64,000 bases of DNA from Martinezella dioscoreae (lineage in GTDB: Bacteria > Pseudomonadota > Alphaproteobacteria > Rhizobiales > Rhizobiaceae): contig NZ_BLAJ01000003.1 in assembly GCF_009176305.1 (NCBI RefSeq), positions 124,001-188,000 of the forward strand, given 5' to 3'. Shown in pieces: positions 27,149 to 35,850 of the stretch. Made by a program: the position numbers and the translations under genes. Each line of letters opens with the position of its first letter. The first letter of the stretch is position 1. The notes under the pieces were generated by a model that saw nothing but the letters and a program-made list of their open reading frames with translations, had not been told where the DNA came from and did not search any database.

Positions 27149-29035
27149 ATGGCAGGCCAGAAGAAAACCATATCGGCGGATTCCAGCAATCCATTGAACA
27201 CGATCGTCAATCTCTGGCCCTATATGTGGCCGAGCGGGCGCATGGATCTGAAAATGCGGGTGGTCTGGGCAACCGTCTTCCTGCTGGTCTCGAAATTTTT
27301 CCTGCTGCTGGTCCCCTACTTCTTCAAATGGTCCGTCGATGCGCTGAACGGCAAGCTCGACATGCAAGGCATTCTGCCTGCTTTCCTGGTCGGCGCCATC
27401 GCTTTGATCATCGCCACGAACGCGACGCGTCTGATCCAGCTCGGCCTCAACCAGCTGCGCGATGCCCTGTTTGCGAGCGTCGGCCAATATGCGGTGCGCC
27501 AGCTCGCCTACAGAACCTTCGTGCACATGCACGAGCTCTCGCTGCGTTTCCATCTGGAGCGCAAGACCGGAGGCCTCTCGCGCATCATCGAGCGCGGCAC
27601 CAAGGGCATCGAAACGATCGTCCGCTTCACGATCCTCAACACGTTTCCGACCTTCATCGAATTCCTGCTAACCGCCATCATCTTCTGGCGCGGCTATGGC
27701 TTTTCCTATCTCGCGGTCACGGCCGTCACGGTCTGGCTCTACATCTGGTTCACGGTTAAGGCGAGCGACTGGCGCATCTCCATCCGCCGGACAATGAACA
27801 ACAGCGACACCGACGCCAACACCAAGGCGATCGATTCGTTGCTGAACTTCGAGACGGTCAAATATTTCGGCAACGAGGAGATGGAAGCCAAACGCTTCGA
27901 TCAATCGATGGAGCGATATGAAAAGGCAGCCACCAGCGTCTGGACGTCGCTCGGCTGGCTTAACTTCGGCCAAGGCTTGATCTTCGGCCTTGGCACGACG
28001 GTGATGATGGTCATGTCGGGCTGGTCCGTCTTGAACGGCCATCACACGGTCGGCGACTTCGTGTTCATCAACGCCATGCTGCTGCAGCTCTCCGTACCGC
28101 TCAACTTCATCGGCTTCGTCTATCGCGAAATACGTCAGGGCCTGACCGATATCGAGGAGATGTTCGACCTGCTCGAGGTCAAGCCCGAGGTGGTCGATGC
28201 GCCTGACGCCAAGGAGCTCGTCATCGGTAATGGCGCAATCGCATTCAAGGACGTGCATTTCGCCTATGATCCGGCGCGGCCGATCCTGAAGGGCATCTCC
28301 TTTGAGGTGCCGGCTGGCAAGACGGTTGCCGTGGTCGGGCCTTCGGGCGCCGGTAAATCGACGCTGTCGCGCTTGCTCTATCGTTTCTACGACGTGCAGG
28401 ACGGCACGATCACCATCGACGGCCAGGATCTGCGAACCGTCACGCAGAAAAGCCTGCGCAAGGTCATCGGCATGGTGCCGCAGGATACCGTGCTCTTCAA
28501 CGATACCATCGCCTACAACATCCGCTATGGCCGTCCGAGCGCCAGCGAAGGGGAAGTTACCGCGGCCGCGGAGATCGCGCAGATCGGCGAGTTCATCCGC
28601 AATCTGCCGGAAGGCTTCGAGACCAAGGTCGGCGAGCGTGGCCTCAAATTGTCTGGCGGCGAGAAGCAGCGTGTGGCGATCGCGCGCACCATTCTCAAGG
28701 CGCCGCCGGTCCTGATCCTCGACGAGGCGACCTCGGCACTCGACACGACGACCGAGCGCGAAATACAGGCTGCCCTCGATGTCGTTTCGAAGAACCGTAC
28801 AACTTTGGTCATCGCGCATCGCCTGTCGACCGTCATCGGAGCAGATGAGATCATCGTGCTGAAAAGCGGCGTGATCGCCGAGCGCGGCACGCATGCCGAG
28901 CTTCTGGCGCGGAACGGGCTTTATGCGTCCATGTGGAGCCGCCAGCGCGAGGCAACGCAGGCGGAGGAGCATCTGAAACAGGTACGCGAAAACGACGATC
29001 TCGGCGTTGTCGACCGACTGGCGCCGGCAAGCTGA
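27149..29035 (+). CDS. Atm1-type ABC exporter (fused permease and ATPase)
   Basis: 628 residues: an exporter-type transmembrane domain with six hydrophobic segments (about 35-330) and a nucleotide-binding domain with Walker A GPSGAGKST near 398, signature LSGGEKQR near 501 and Walker B VLILDEATSALD. The stretches LNFETVKYFGNEEMEAKRFD and GAIAFKDVHFAYDP are typical of the mitochondrial Atm1/bacterial HMT group, which export glutathione-linked sulfur or metal compounds. It acts as a homodimer in the inner membrane. Substrate inferred from family only. Confidence 0.92.
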   Translation: MAGQKKTISADSSNPLNTIVNLWPYMWPSGRMDLKMRVVWATVFLLVSKFFLLLVPYFFKWSVDALNGKLDMQGILPAFLVGAIALIIATNATRLIQLGLNQLRDALFASVGQYAVRQLAYRTFVHMHELSLRFHLERKTGGLSRIIERGTKGIETIVRFTILNTFPTFIEFLLTAIIFWRGYGFSYLAVTAVTVWLYIWFTVKASDWRISIRRTMNNSDTDANTKAIDSLLNFETVKYFGNEEMEAKRFDQSMERYEKAATSVWTSLGWLNFGQGLIFGLGTTVMMVMSGWSVLNGHHTVGDFVFINAMLLQLSVPLNFIGFVYREIRQGLTDIEEMFDLLEVKPEVVDAPDAKELVIGNGAIAFKDVHFAYDPARPILKGISFEVPAGKTVAVVGPSGAGKSTLSRLLYRFYDVQDGTITIDGQDLRTVTQKSLRKVIGMVPQDTVLFNDTIAYNIRYGRPSASEGEVTAAAEIAQIGEFIRNLPEGFETKVGERGLKLSGGEKQRVAIARTILKAPPVLILDEATSALDTTTEREIQAALDVVSKNRTTLVIAHRLSTVIGADEIIVLKSGVIAERGTHAELLARNGLYASMWSRQREATQAEEHLKQVRENDDLGVVDRLAPAS

Positions 29036-29168
29036 GAAAACCCGTAGAAGCATGGAATTCCGCCGCCCATGACAGCATCGGGTGCGCAGCGGTTATGCAC
29101 CGAGTGTTGTCACGAGACTGAGATGACAGCTTGCTAGGTACGAGGGTCTTTTCAACGGAGCCCCTCAA

Positions 29169-29867
29169 ATGCGTAGTTTTGCCAAAGCTTTCAGCCTGTT
29201 GCTCATCGTCGGCCTCGCCTCGCCGGTTTTCGCCGAAGATGCCAAGCCTTTCACCGATGCCAAGGAGATCAACCTCCTCGATCTGCTGCCGCCTCCGCCC
29301 GCCAATGATTCCACACAGATGAAGGCTGAGCTCGGCGAAATCCTGACGATCCAGGTGACCCGCACGCCGGAAATGGCGGCTCGCGCCGTGGCCGATGCCG
29401 AAGAGAACGTCTGGCGCTTCTCCGACGTCATCGACAATCCGAAATTCACCAAGGAAAACCTGCCGAAGTTTTCGGCCTTCTTCGATCGCGTCGTCGAGAC
29501 CGAAGGCGCCGTCGTCGATCCCGCCAAGGATGTCTGGAAGCGTCCGCGTCCGCATCTCTACAGCGACCTCGTCAAGCCGATCGTGCCGCTCTCCAAGTCC
29601 GGCTCCTATCCGTCCGGCCACACCACGGTCGGCACGCTGATGGGCATTGTGCTTGCCAACATGGTGCCGGAAAAGCGCGCCGCCATCATGGCTCGCGCCT
29701 GGGAATACGGCCATAACCGTATCGTCGGCGGCATCCACTATGCTTCCGATATCGAAGCCGGCCGCATTGCAGGCACCGTCATCGCCGAAACCATCATGAT
29801 GCATGAGGACTACAAGACCGAGTATGAGGGCGCCAAGGCTGAACTGCGCGCCGCTCTCGGCCTCTGA
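29169..29867 (+). CDS. Class A acid phosphatase (PAP2 superfamily), exported
   Basis: 232 residues with a Sec signal peptide (cleavage near residue 22, VFA-EDAKP). The three PAP2 motifs are present in order: KRPRP, SYPSGHTT and GHNRIVGGIHYASD, giving the vanadium-haloperoxidase-like phosphatase active site. Class A enzymes (PhoN/PhoC) hydrolyse many phosphomonoesters in the periplasm. It is a single gene with its own terminator. Whether it responds to phosphate is not visible. Confidence 0.92.
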   Translation: MRSFAKAFSLLLIVGLASPVFAEDAKPFTDAKEINLLDLLPPPPANDSTQMKAELGEILTIQVTRTPEMAARAVADAEENVWRFSDVIDNPKFTKENLPKFSAFFDRVVETEGAVVDPAKDVWKRPRPHLYSDLVKPIVPLSKSGSYPSGHTTVGTLMGIVLANMVPEKRAAIMARAWEYGHNRIVGGIHYASDIEAGRIAGTVIAETIMMHEDYKTEYEGAKAELRAALGL

Positions 29868-29896
29868 TTTCCGATCGGCCGACGCGGGACACAGGA

Positions 29897-29920
29897 GGCC
29901 GCCGCCATCGGCGGCCTTTT
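29897..29920 (+). terminator. Rho-independent terminator after the acid phosphatase gene
   Basis: Stem GGCCGCCG / CGGCGGCC with a CCAT loop and TTTT tail. Confidence 0.9.
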
Positions 29921-30173
29921 CATTGCGTCCCGCACGGGTTTCCACAGGCTGCACTTTTCAAGTCACGGGAACGTTGGCATCTTGCTCGACGCGGATTGCG
30001 TTGAGGACGAGCGCGCGAAAGCATTGCCCATGACAGAGTTTGCCTGTAGTCACGCTCGACTGGTATTCAGAGCAAGACCGCTTATCTTGTTCTCATTCTT
30101 TTGACTGGCATGATCTTGCCGAAGAACCGGAGCCCGGTTCCTGGTGAGCATGCCCTAACGGAGTAGGCCATAG

Positions 30174-30872
30174 ATGAGCTTGATGAACAGCGTACGCAAC
30201 GTCATCGTTCCCATACACAAGGAGGGCTATCCCTTCGTTGCAGGCTTCTTCGTCGCGTCGCTGGTGCTCGGTTGGATCTTCAAGCCGCTCTTCTGGATCG
30301 GCCTGATCCTGACGCTGTGGTGCGCCTATTTCTTCCGCGATCCCGAACGTATGACGCCTCAGGACGATGATCTGGCGATATCGCCTGCCGACGGCAAAGT
30401 TTCGAGCGTGCAGATGGTGACGCCGCCGGCCGAGCTCAATCTCGGCAGCCAGCCGATGCTGCGTATCTCGATCTTCATGAATGTCTTCGATTGCCATGTG
30501 AACCGTTCGCCGATGCGCGGTCGCATCACCAACGTCGCCTATCGCCAGGGCAGCTTCCTCAATGCCGAACTCGACAAGGCCAGCGAACAGAATGAACGCA
30601 ACGGCCTCGTGATCGAAACGAAGCATGGCGAAATCGGCGTCGTGCAGATTGCCGGCCTCGTTGCCCGCCGCATTCTTTGCTTCGTCCATCCGAACGAGCC
30701 GCTGGATGCCGGCGAACGCATCGGCCTCATCCGCTTCGGCTCGCGCCTCGATGTCTTCCTGCCGGAAGGCGCTGCGCCGCGCGTTGCCGTCGGTCAGCGG
30801 GCGATCGCCGGCGAAACCGTCATTGCCGAATTCGGCTCGGCCAAGGGCGCAACCCTTAGCCGCCGCAGCTGA
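30174..30872 (+). CDS. psd: Phosphatidylserine decarboxylase proenzyme
   Basis: Makes phosphatidylethanolamine from phosphatidylserine at the inner membrane. 232 residues, the short form common in alphaproteobacteria. Self-cleavage is expected at G189-S190 within [10 protein letters not shown], where Ser becomes the pyruvoyl group. One N-terminal hydrophobic region (about 20-50), then ISPADGKV and [15 protein letters not shown]. pssA starts 20 bp downstream, a conserved psd-pssA operon. A hairpin GAACCGG-AGC-CCGGTTC lies 34 bp upstream. Confidence 0.95.
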   Translation: MSLMNSVRNVIVPIHKEGYPFVAGFFVASLVLGWIFKPLFWIGLILTLWCAYFFRDPERMTPQDDDLAISPADGKVSSVQMVTPPAELNLGSQPMLRISIFMNVFDCHVNRSPMRGRITNVAYRQGSFLNAELDKASEQNERNGLVIETKHGEIGVVQIAGLVARRILCFVHPNEPLDAGERIGLIRFGSRLDVFLPEGAAPRVAVGQRAIAGETVIAEFGSAKGATLSRRS

Positions 30873-30892
30873 AGTGTAGGAACACGAGCGAG

Positions 30893-31753
30893 ATGAAGAC
30901 GCCTTTTCCGCCTTTCGAGCCGCACGGGCCCAATGACGAAGCGCGTGGACCGCGTCTCCGGGAAATTCCGTTGCGACTGATCGTGCCGAACATGATCACC
31001 GTGCTGGCGATCTGCTCGGGCCTGACAGGCATTCGCCTCGCTTTCGAAAACCGTTACGAGCTCGCCGTCGTGGCGGTGCTGGTCGCCGCCTTCCTCGACG
31101 GCATCGACGGGCGCGTCGCGCGGCTGATGAAGGCCACCTCGAAATTCGGCGCGCAGATGGATTCGCTCGCCGACATCGTCAATTTCGGCGTTGCGCCGGC
31201 CCTTGTCGTCTACGTGTTCCTGCTCGACCAAGCCCGCTCGCTCGGCTGGATCGCGGCGCTGATCTATACGATCGCCGCCGGACTGCGGCTCGCCCGCTTC
31301 AATGTCATGGCTGAACGCGAGCATAAAGCCTCGTGGCAATCCGAATATTTTGTCGGCGTACCGGCGCCTGCCGGCGCCATGCTGGTGCTGCTGCCTGTTT
31401 ATCTCGGCTTTCTCGGCCTTACGCCGGACCGCACCTTCGCCTTATGGGGCGCAGCCTACACGGTTCTCATCGGCTTCCTGCTGGTCAGCCGTCTGCCCGT
31501 ATGGTCCGGCAAATCGGAAGGCAACGGCGTAAGGCGCGATCTGGTGCTGCCGATCATGCTCGGCCTCGTCGTCTATGTCGCGCTGCTGATGAGCTATACG
31601 TGGCATGTCATGGTCGTGACCGTCGTCATCTATTTGCTGTCCCTACCCTTCGGCGCACGCTCCTGGGCAAAGAAATACGGCACCTACACCATCAATGGCC
31701 CCGCCGATCCCAATGTCGACGATTCCAACGACGACATCGGCCGACATATCTAG
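30893..31753 (+). CDS. pssA: CDP-diacylglycerol-serine O-phosphatidyltransferase
   Basis: Makes phosphatidylserine, the substrate of psd just upstream. 286 residues with about seven membrane segments. The CDP-alcohol phosphotransferase signature DG(x)2AR(x)8G(x)3D(x)3D is complete, starting DGIDGRVARLMKATSKFG near residue 65. Length and membrane character point to the type II enzyme. The C-terminus ends in an acidic Asn/Asp tail. Confidence 0.95.
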   Translation: MKTPFPPFEPHGPNDEARGPRLREIPLRLIVPNMITVLAICSGLTGIRLAFENRYELAVVAVLVAAFLDGIDGRVARLMKATSKFGAQMDSLADIVNFGVAPALVVYVFLLDQARSLGWIAALIYTIAAGLRLARFNVMAEREHKASWQSEYFVGVPAPAGAMLVLLPVYLGFLGLTPDRTFALWGAAYTVLIGFLLVSRLPVWSGKSEGNGVRRDLVLPIMLGLVVYVALLMSYTWHVMVVTVVIYLLSLPFGARSWAKKYGTYTINGPADPNVDDSNDDIGRHI

Positions 31754-32080
31754 CGCCGGCATATCAAACCGCTGCACAACAGTCCTCTGGCGGCATCGCC
31801 GGGCTGCAACCGCTAGTCTGTAAGTCTCCCTTATCAATCAGAGACATGACGGTCGCTCATCGGCGCAACGGAAGGCCAGCTCGGCGCGACATTTCCGCAG
31901 ATTCAAACATTGCGGCAGTGCGGATTCTACACGAGGTTTCGGCGCTAATCTCTCGAAATATGGTCGTTGTTTACAAAAGCTGATTGGAAAACGCCTTCGA
32001 TTTGTCATGATTTACGACAAAAAGCACTACTCGACTGTGAATCGAAAAATGCTCCGTGGGAGCATGGTGAGGAGTGAAAC
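31754..32080. other. Intergenic region between pssA and the 46-residue small gene
   Basis: 327 bp. The second half (about 31915-32050) is AT-rich and probably holds the promoter of the small gene. A 7-bp hairpin ATGCTCC-GTG-GGAGCAT lies at 32049-32065, directly before its GGTGAGGAG ribosome binding site. No other gene is supported. Confidence 0.6.
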
Positions 32081-32221
32081 ATGACGCAGAAAAAGGACCA
32101 GCCGGCACAACCGCAGGCAAAGATCGATCCCAGCAAGCATTATCGTCCGCTGGGGCTGAAAGCCGTTCTTGCAGCCCATCTGATGCTGAAGACAAAGCCT
32201 CTCAAGAAGAAGATCGCCTGA
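32081..32221 (+). CDS. Small basic protein, 46 residues, unknown function
   Basis: Starts MTQKKDQPAQPQAKIDPSKH and ends LKTKPLKKKIA. It has a Lys/Gln/Pro-rich N-terminal half, a short hydrophobic stretch (GLKAVLAAHLML) and a basic tail. Support comes from a good ribosome binding site (GAGGAG, 8 bp before ATG), AT-rich promoter-like DNA upstream and rhizobial codon use. No domain is recognised. A hairpin just before the ribosome binding site may regulate it. Confidence 0.7.
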   Translation: MTQKKDQPAQPQAKIDPSKHYRPLGLKAVLAAHLMLKTKPLKKKIA

Positions 32222-32297
32222 GAATATAGTTCTGCCCACCGCCGACCAATGCCGGCAGGCAGCATTTCCGCTCACTGGCCGCTAAAATGGCGGCCGC

Positions 32298-33062
32298 TCA
32301 GAGAAGGCTTAGTTGGCCATCGTCCGGATCCGTTTTCTTCGGCGGTTTCCTGACCGGATCGAGCACCACAGGTGTCTGCACATCCGGCCCCATATTGGCA
32401 ACTTTGTTGACGCGATCCGAAACCGGGATCGCCTCGAAAAAATCTTCCTGGACCGGCTTCATCAGACCAAGCACCTCGCGAGGCTCCTGCGTCTTGCAAT
32501 CGAGCCAGCGGGCGAAATCCTCCGGCTTGATGACGACGGGCATGCGGTCATGGATGGATCGAATGGCGCTGTTTGCCGCCGTCGTCAGGATCGCACCCGT
32601 ATCAACTTCCGAACCGTCGGCCGACGACCAGGTTTCCATCAGCCCGGCAAAAGCGATGACGCCGCCGCTACGGGGGCGGATCCAGTAGGCTTGCGGCTTC
32701 TCGCCGCTTTCCTTCGGCGGCCGATTCCATTCGTAGAAGCCGGATGCCGGGATGAGGATGCGGCGATGGCGCATGGCCGCGCGGAAGGAGGCCTTGGCTA
32801 TTGCCGTTTCCGCCCGCGCATTGATCAGAAGCGGGAAATCCTTGGGGTCCTTCACCCAGTCGGGCATAAAGCCCCAGCGCACGAGCAAGGCGCGACGATC
32901 CGGCAGATTGCTTCCCGGTCGCTGCCGATCGCCCGATATCACGACAAGGATCGGCTGCGTCGGCGCGATATTGTAGCGCGCGGGAAAAGCCTCGTTCAGC
33001 AGGACGCCGAGCGCTTCCCCCACGTGATCTGCCGTCGATGTCAAAGCGAAACGTCCGCACAT
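32298..33062 (-). CDS. SRAP-family protein (YedK/HMCES type)
   Basis: 254 residues. SRAP proteins form a covalent thiazolidine link with abasic sites in single-stranded DNA through Cys2, protecting them. The start MCGRFAL puts the catalytic cysteine at position 2, which decides the start at 33062 over the longer frame to 33299. Other active-site blocks are NARAET, the Glu in ASGFYEWNR, and the His in IRSIHDRMPVV. The C-terminal 30 residues are Pro/Lys/Asp rich. Confidence 0.93.
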   Translation of the reverse strand: MCGRFALTSTADHVGEALGVLLNEAFPARYNIAPTQPILVVISGDRQRPGSNLPDRRALLVRWGFMPDWVKDPKDFPLLINARAETAIAKASFRAAMRHRRILIPASGFYEWNRPPKESGEKPQAYWIRPRSGGVIAFAGLMETWSSADGSEVDTGAILTTAANSAIRSIHDRMPVVIKPEDFARWLDCKTQEPREVLGLMKPVQEDFFEAIPVSDRVNKVANMGPDVQTPVVLDPVRKPPKKTDPDDGQLSLL

Positions 33063-33105
33063 CAGGCCTGTGTTGCACCCGAAAAGCGGCTGGTCAAGCC
33101 TAACG

Positions 33106-33426
33106 TCAGCCGCGCGGACCGAGCAGAATGACCGCCGCCCCGACGAGGCAGATGACGGCGCCCGAAATATCCCATCGGTCCGGTAGCCGCCCTTCGGCGA
33201 ACCAGAGCCAGAGAATGGAGGCAACAATATAGACGCCGCCATAGGCAGCAAAAGTGCGGCCGGCCGCCTCGCTCGGCACCAGCGCCAGCAGCCATGCAAA
33301 GAGCACTAGCGAGACAAGGCCGGGTGCAAGCCACCAGACGGGCTTCGACAGACGCAGCCACGCCCAGAAGGCAAAGCAGCCCGCAATTTCGGCAAGAGCC
33401 GCCAAAGCATATAGCCCGTAAATCAT
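33106..33426 (-). CDS. YnfA/UPF0060-family small membrane protein
   Basis: 106 residues with four hydrophobic segments and the family pattern [18 protein letters not shown], then [20 protein letters not shown]. YnfA is related to small multidrug resistance transporters. ATG at 33426 (MIYGLYAL) is chosen over the longer frame to 33453. The gene runs 43 bp upstream of the SRAP gene in the same direction and may be co-transcribed. Confidence 0.9.
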   Translation of the reverse strand: MIYGLYALAALAEIAGCFAFWAWLRLSKPVWWLAPGLVSLVLFAWLLALVPSEAAGRTFAAYGGVYIVASILWLWFAEGRLPDRWDISGAVICLVGAAVILLGPRG

Positions 33427-33588
33427 TCCCGATCGTCCCCGTATTCGGCGCATTCAGAATCGCGGCTTCCGCCGGCAGCGAGTTAAGGGGCTTTCCCATG
33501 GGACAGCAAGCGCCGTTTCCTGTAGAAATGGGCCGCAGATGGCTCCTTGCCATCGCGCATCGATCTTCATCCGAATGCAAAGTGATCC

Positions 33589-34008
33589 ATGACTTCCAAC
33601 CCTCGCCCTGCCTCCTCCGCCATTCTCGAACGCAACGGTCGCTTCCTGCTTGTCTTGCGCAGCAATCCGCCGTCCGCCGATATGTATGCCTTTCCGGGAG
33701 GGCGGGCCGAAGACGGAGAGACACCGGCCGACGCGGCGCTGCGCGAGTTCAAGGAGGAGACAGGCATATCTGCGCGCAATCCCCGCCTGTTCGAGACTTA
33801 CGACCTGCGCTCCCACGCGGCGGACGGAACGCTGACGAGCCACTTCCTGCTCTCGGTCTTTCTTGTGGATGCCGATGAGGATGCGGTCGCCGAAGCAGCC
33901 GACGATGCGGCCGCCATTGGCTGGTACACGCTGGAGGAGGTGCGCACCCTGCCCGTTCCCGCCAGTGTGCTCGAATGCGTGGAACGACTTGCTGCAGAAA
34001 ACGCATAG
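33589..34008 (+). CDS. Nudix hydrolase
   Basis: 139 residues with a complete Nudix box at 38-60 (G-x5-E-x7-REF-x-EETGI), which hydrolyses nucleoside diphosphates linked to another moiety. The substrate is unknown; the short length and N-terminal SSAILERNGRFLLVLRS fit the MutT/ADP-ribose-pyrophosphatase-like group. Divergent from ynfA. Confidence 0.93.
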   Translation: MTSNPRPASSAILERNGRFLLVLRSNPPSADMYAFPGGRAEDGETPADAALREFKEETGISARNPRLFETYDLRSHAADGTLTSHFLLSVFLVDADEDAVAEAADDAAAIGWYTLEEVRTLPVPASVLECVERLAAENA

Positions 34009-34102
34009 CTCGGCGCCGAAATTAACGATGCTGAGCAATATCGGCGTGGAAACCGCCCCTCGCGCCTTGTTCCCGTCATGCTTGTCCGGTCAACATGGTT
34101 AC

Positions 34103-34537
34103 ATGATTCATAACAGCCTTGGCCGACCGCTTCTGATCTGCATCGCGCTTGCCGCAGCCCTTCCCGCTGCCGCACAGCCAGCAGCAAGCGCGCCACCGGC
34201 ACAGGCTGCCGATAATGCGAATGCCGAGCAGCCTGCGCCATATGACGAGCAGCTTTCCCGGCTCTCCGAAATTCTCGGTTCGATCGACTATCTGCGCAAT
34301 CTATGTAGCCCGACGCAGGAAGACGGATGGCGCGGCGACATGCAGCACTTGCTCGACACGGAGACCAAGAGCGAGCCGAAACGAAAGGAAAGGCTCACTG
34401 CCGCTTTCAACCGTGGATATCGGTCCTTTGCATCGGTTTACACGAATTGCACGCCGCAAGCCCGCGTCGCGGAAGAGCGATACCGTAACGAAGGTGCAAC
34501 ACTGGCGACAGAAATCACCGCACGCTTTGGAAATTGA
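34103..34537 (+). CDS. TIGR02301-like exported protein
   Basis: 144 residues with a Sec signal peptide (MIHNSLGRPLLICIALAAAL, cleavage after PAAAQ), then a Pro/Ala linker and a conserved core SEILGSIDYLRNLCSPTQED and AFNRGYRSFASVYTNCTPQA, with two cysteines that may pair. The family is found in rhizobia and has no known function. Start at 34103 is chosen because it gives a clean signal peptide; a frame upstream is open. Confidence 0.75.
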   Translation: MIHNSLGRPLLICIALAAALPAAAQPAASAPPAQAADNANAEQPAPYDEQLSRLSEILGSIDYLRNLCSPTQEDGWRGDMQHLLDTETKSEPKRKERLTAAFNRGYRSFASVYTNCTPQARVAEERYRNEGATLATEITARFGN

Positions 34538-34641
34538 CGATTTATTAACCTCTTTTCATAGCGAGCCGTGTCGTTTTGGGAAAAGGCTGATAGAGTTATT
34601 AAGCAAGTGGTAAGGACATGAACGTCTCGAGGAAAGAAACA

Positions 34642-34899
34642 ATGGAAACCAGCCTGAACGAAATCGACGACATGATCGTTCATGAAAAGATGCAGGCAGC
34701 GCTGGAATACCAGAATGAAGCTTGGGCCGACGGCATGGCAGATGGCATCGAGCCCGAAATCATCGCCGACGCCGCCATCGCCCACGCGATTCGCGAGACG
34801 ATCCGGAATCAAGGGGAACAGGGCGCCGAAGCCTTGCTCGAATCGCTGCGTGAACGCATGCTCGCTGGCGAGTTCTCTCCGAACCGTACCCTGCAATAA
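34642..34899 (+). CDS. Small acidic hypothetical protein, 85 residues
   Basis: Mostly helical and acidic, with METSLNEIDDMIVHEKMQAA at the start. The ATG at 34642 is preceded by GAGGAAAG; an in-frame ATG at 34618 adds eight residues. It lies 16 bp before the next exported protein gene, so the two are likely co-transcribed. No domain recognised. Confidence 0.7.
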   Translation: METSLNEIDDMIVHEKMQAALEYQNEAWADGMADGIEPEIIADAAIAHAIRETIRNQGEQGAEALLESLRERMLAGEFSPNRTLQ

Positions 34900-34915
34900 C
34901 ACTCAGAGATTGCTA

Positions 34916-35674
34916 ATGCGTATCTTTCCAGGCAATGCGGTCACCTGTTCCATTGCCTCGTTCGCTGCCGTAACCCTGCTTTTGGGCAGCACCGCCTTGC
35001 CGCTACCGGCCAATGCCTTTTCCCAGCTCAACCCGCCGGCTTCCCAGGCGAAAGACGCAGCACAGTCCACTCCCAAAGAGAACGAGAAGCCGATCGAGCA
35101 GGCGCTGGAAGCGCCTGCCAATAACGCGCTGCCAATGCCCGATCCGCTGATCAACAAGCAGGCAAGCCAGAGCAGCGGCGATGCTTCGAGCACAAACAAG
35201 TCAGTCGAATTCCTCTACGATATCGACAGGGCGCCGGAGCCGGTAAAGAAGCTGCGTGCGGCGATCGTCGAGGCTGCCGCTTCCGGTGATCTCGAGCGCC
35301 TGCGCCCGCTGATGAATGTCGGCGGCGGGCTCAAGCAGACGCAGGTCACCGCCGACGACCCCGGCGAAGATCCGATCAAGACCCTGCATGATCTTTCAGG
35401 CGATCCCGACGGCATCGAGATCCTGTCCATCCTCCTCGACATCATGTCGACCGGCTTTGCCCATGTCGGCCAGGGAACCCCTGATGAGGTCTATGTCTGG
35501 CCCTATTTCGCCGAGAAGGACATCAAGACACTCTCCACGCCGGAGAAGGTCGATCTGATGCGTATCGTGACGGCCGGCGACTATGCCGACATGCAGGAAT
35601 TCGGCGGCTATAATTTTTATCGCGTCGGCATCACGCCGGACGGCCGCTGGAAATTCTTCACCTCGGGCGAATGA
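34916..35674 (+). CDS. Exported hypothetical protein
   Basis: 252 residues with a signal peptide (about 1-33, ending LPANA-FSQ), a Pro/Ala/Gln linker and a compact C-terminal domain starting FLYDIDRAPEPVKKLRAAIV and ending YNFYRVGITPDGRWKFFTSG. Two stretches read like periplasmic ligand or hydrolase-accessory domains, but no family is recognised. The start is at 34916; the longer frame from 34682 overlaps the gene upstream. An 8-bp hairpin follows at 35681-35701. Confidence 0.8.
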   Translation: MRIFPGNAVTCSIASFAAVTLLLGSTALPLPANAFSQLNPPASQAKDAAQSTPKENEKPIEQALEAPANNALPMPDPLINKQASQSSGDASSTNKSVEFLYDIDRAPEPVKKLRAAIVEAAASGDLERLRPLMNVGGGLKQTQVTADDPGEDPIKTLHDLSGDPDGIEILSILLDIMSTGFAHVGQGTPDEVYVWPYFAEKDIKTLSTPEKVDLMRIVTAGDYADMQEFGGYNFYRVGITPDGRWKFFTSGE

Positions 35675-35680
35675 TGCGGC

Positions 35681-35701
35681 CGGGGAACTTGCGGTTCCCC
35701 G
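35681..35701 (+). terminator. Hairpin after the exported hypothetical gene
   Basis: CGGGGAAC-TTGCG-GTTCCCCG, perfect 8-bp stem. No T-run follows, so termination is possible but unproven. Confidence 0.45.
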
Positions 35702-35850
35702 TCGAAGGCCCTACCTCTGCGTGATGAAGCATGTCGCGCAAAAGTGCGCAGCGGTTTTGCGACAACGACATGCGCAAGAACAAAGACCTGAAGCGCAGGA
35801 AGCGACCTGAAAGATCGCGACGTGCTTTAGGCCAAATCAGCGGAACCATC

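Noticed and set aside
27668..29053. 461-residue minus-strand frame opposite the ABC exporter
   Set aside because: The ABC exporter has all motifs; the mirror frame has none.
32277..32295. Hairpin GGCCGC / GCGGCC before the SRAP gene end as a terminator
   Set aside because: Stem is short, the loop A/T-rich, and no T-run follows in either direction.
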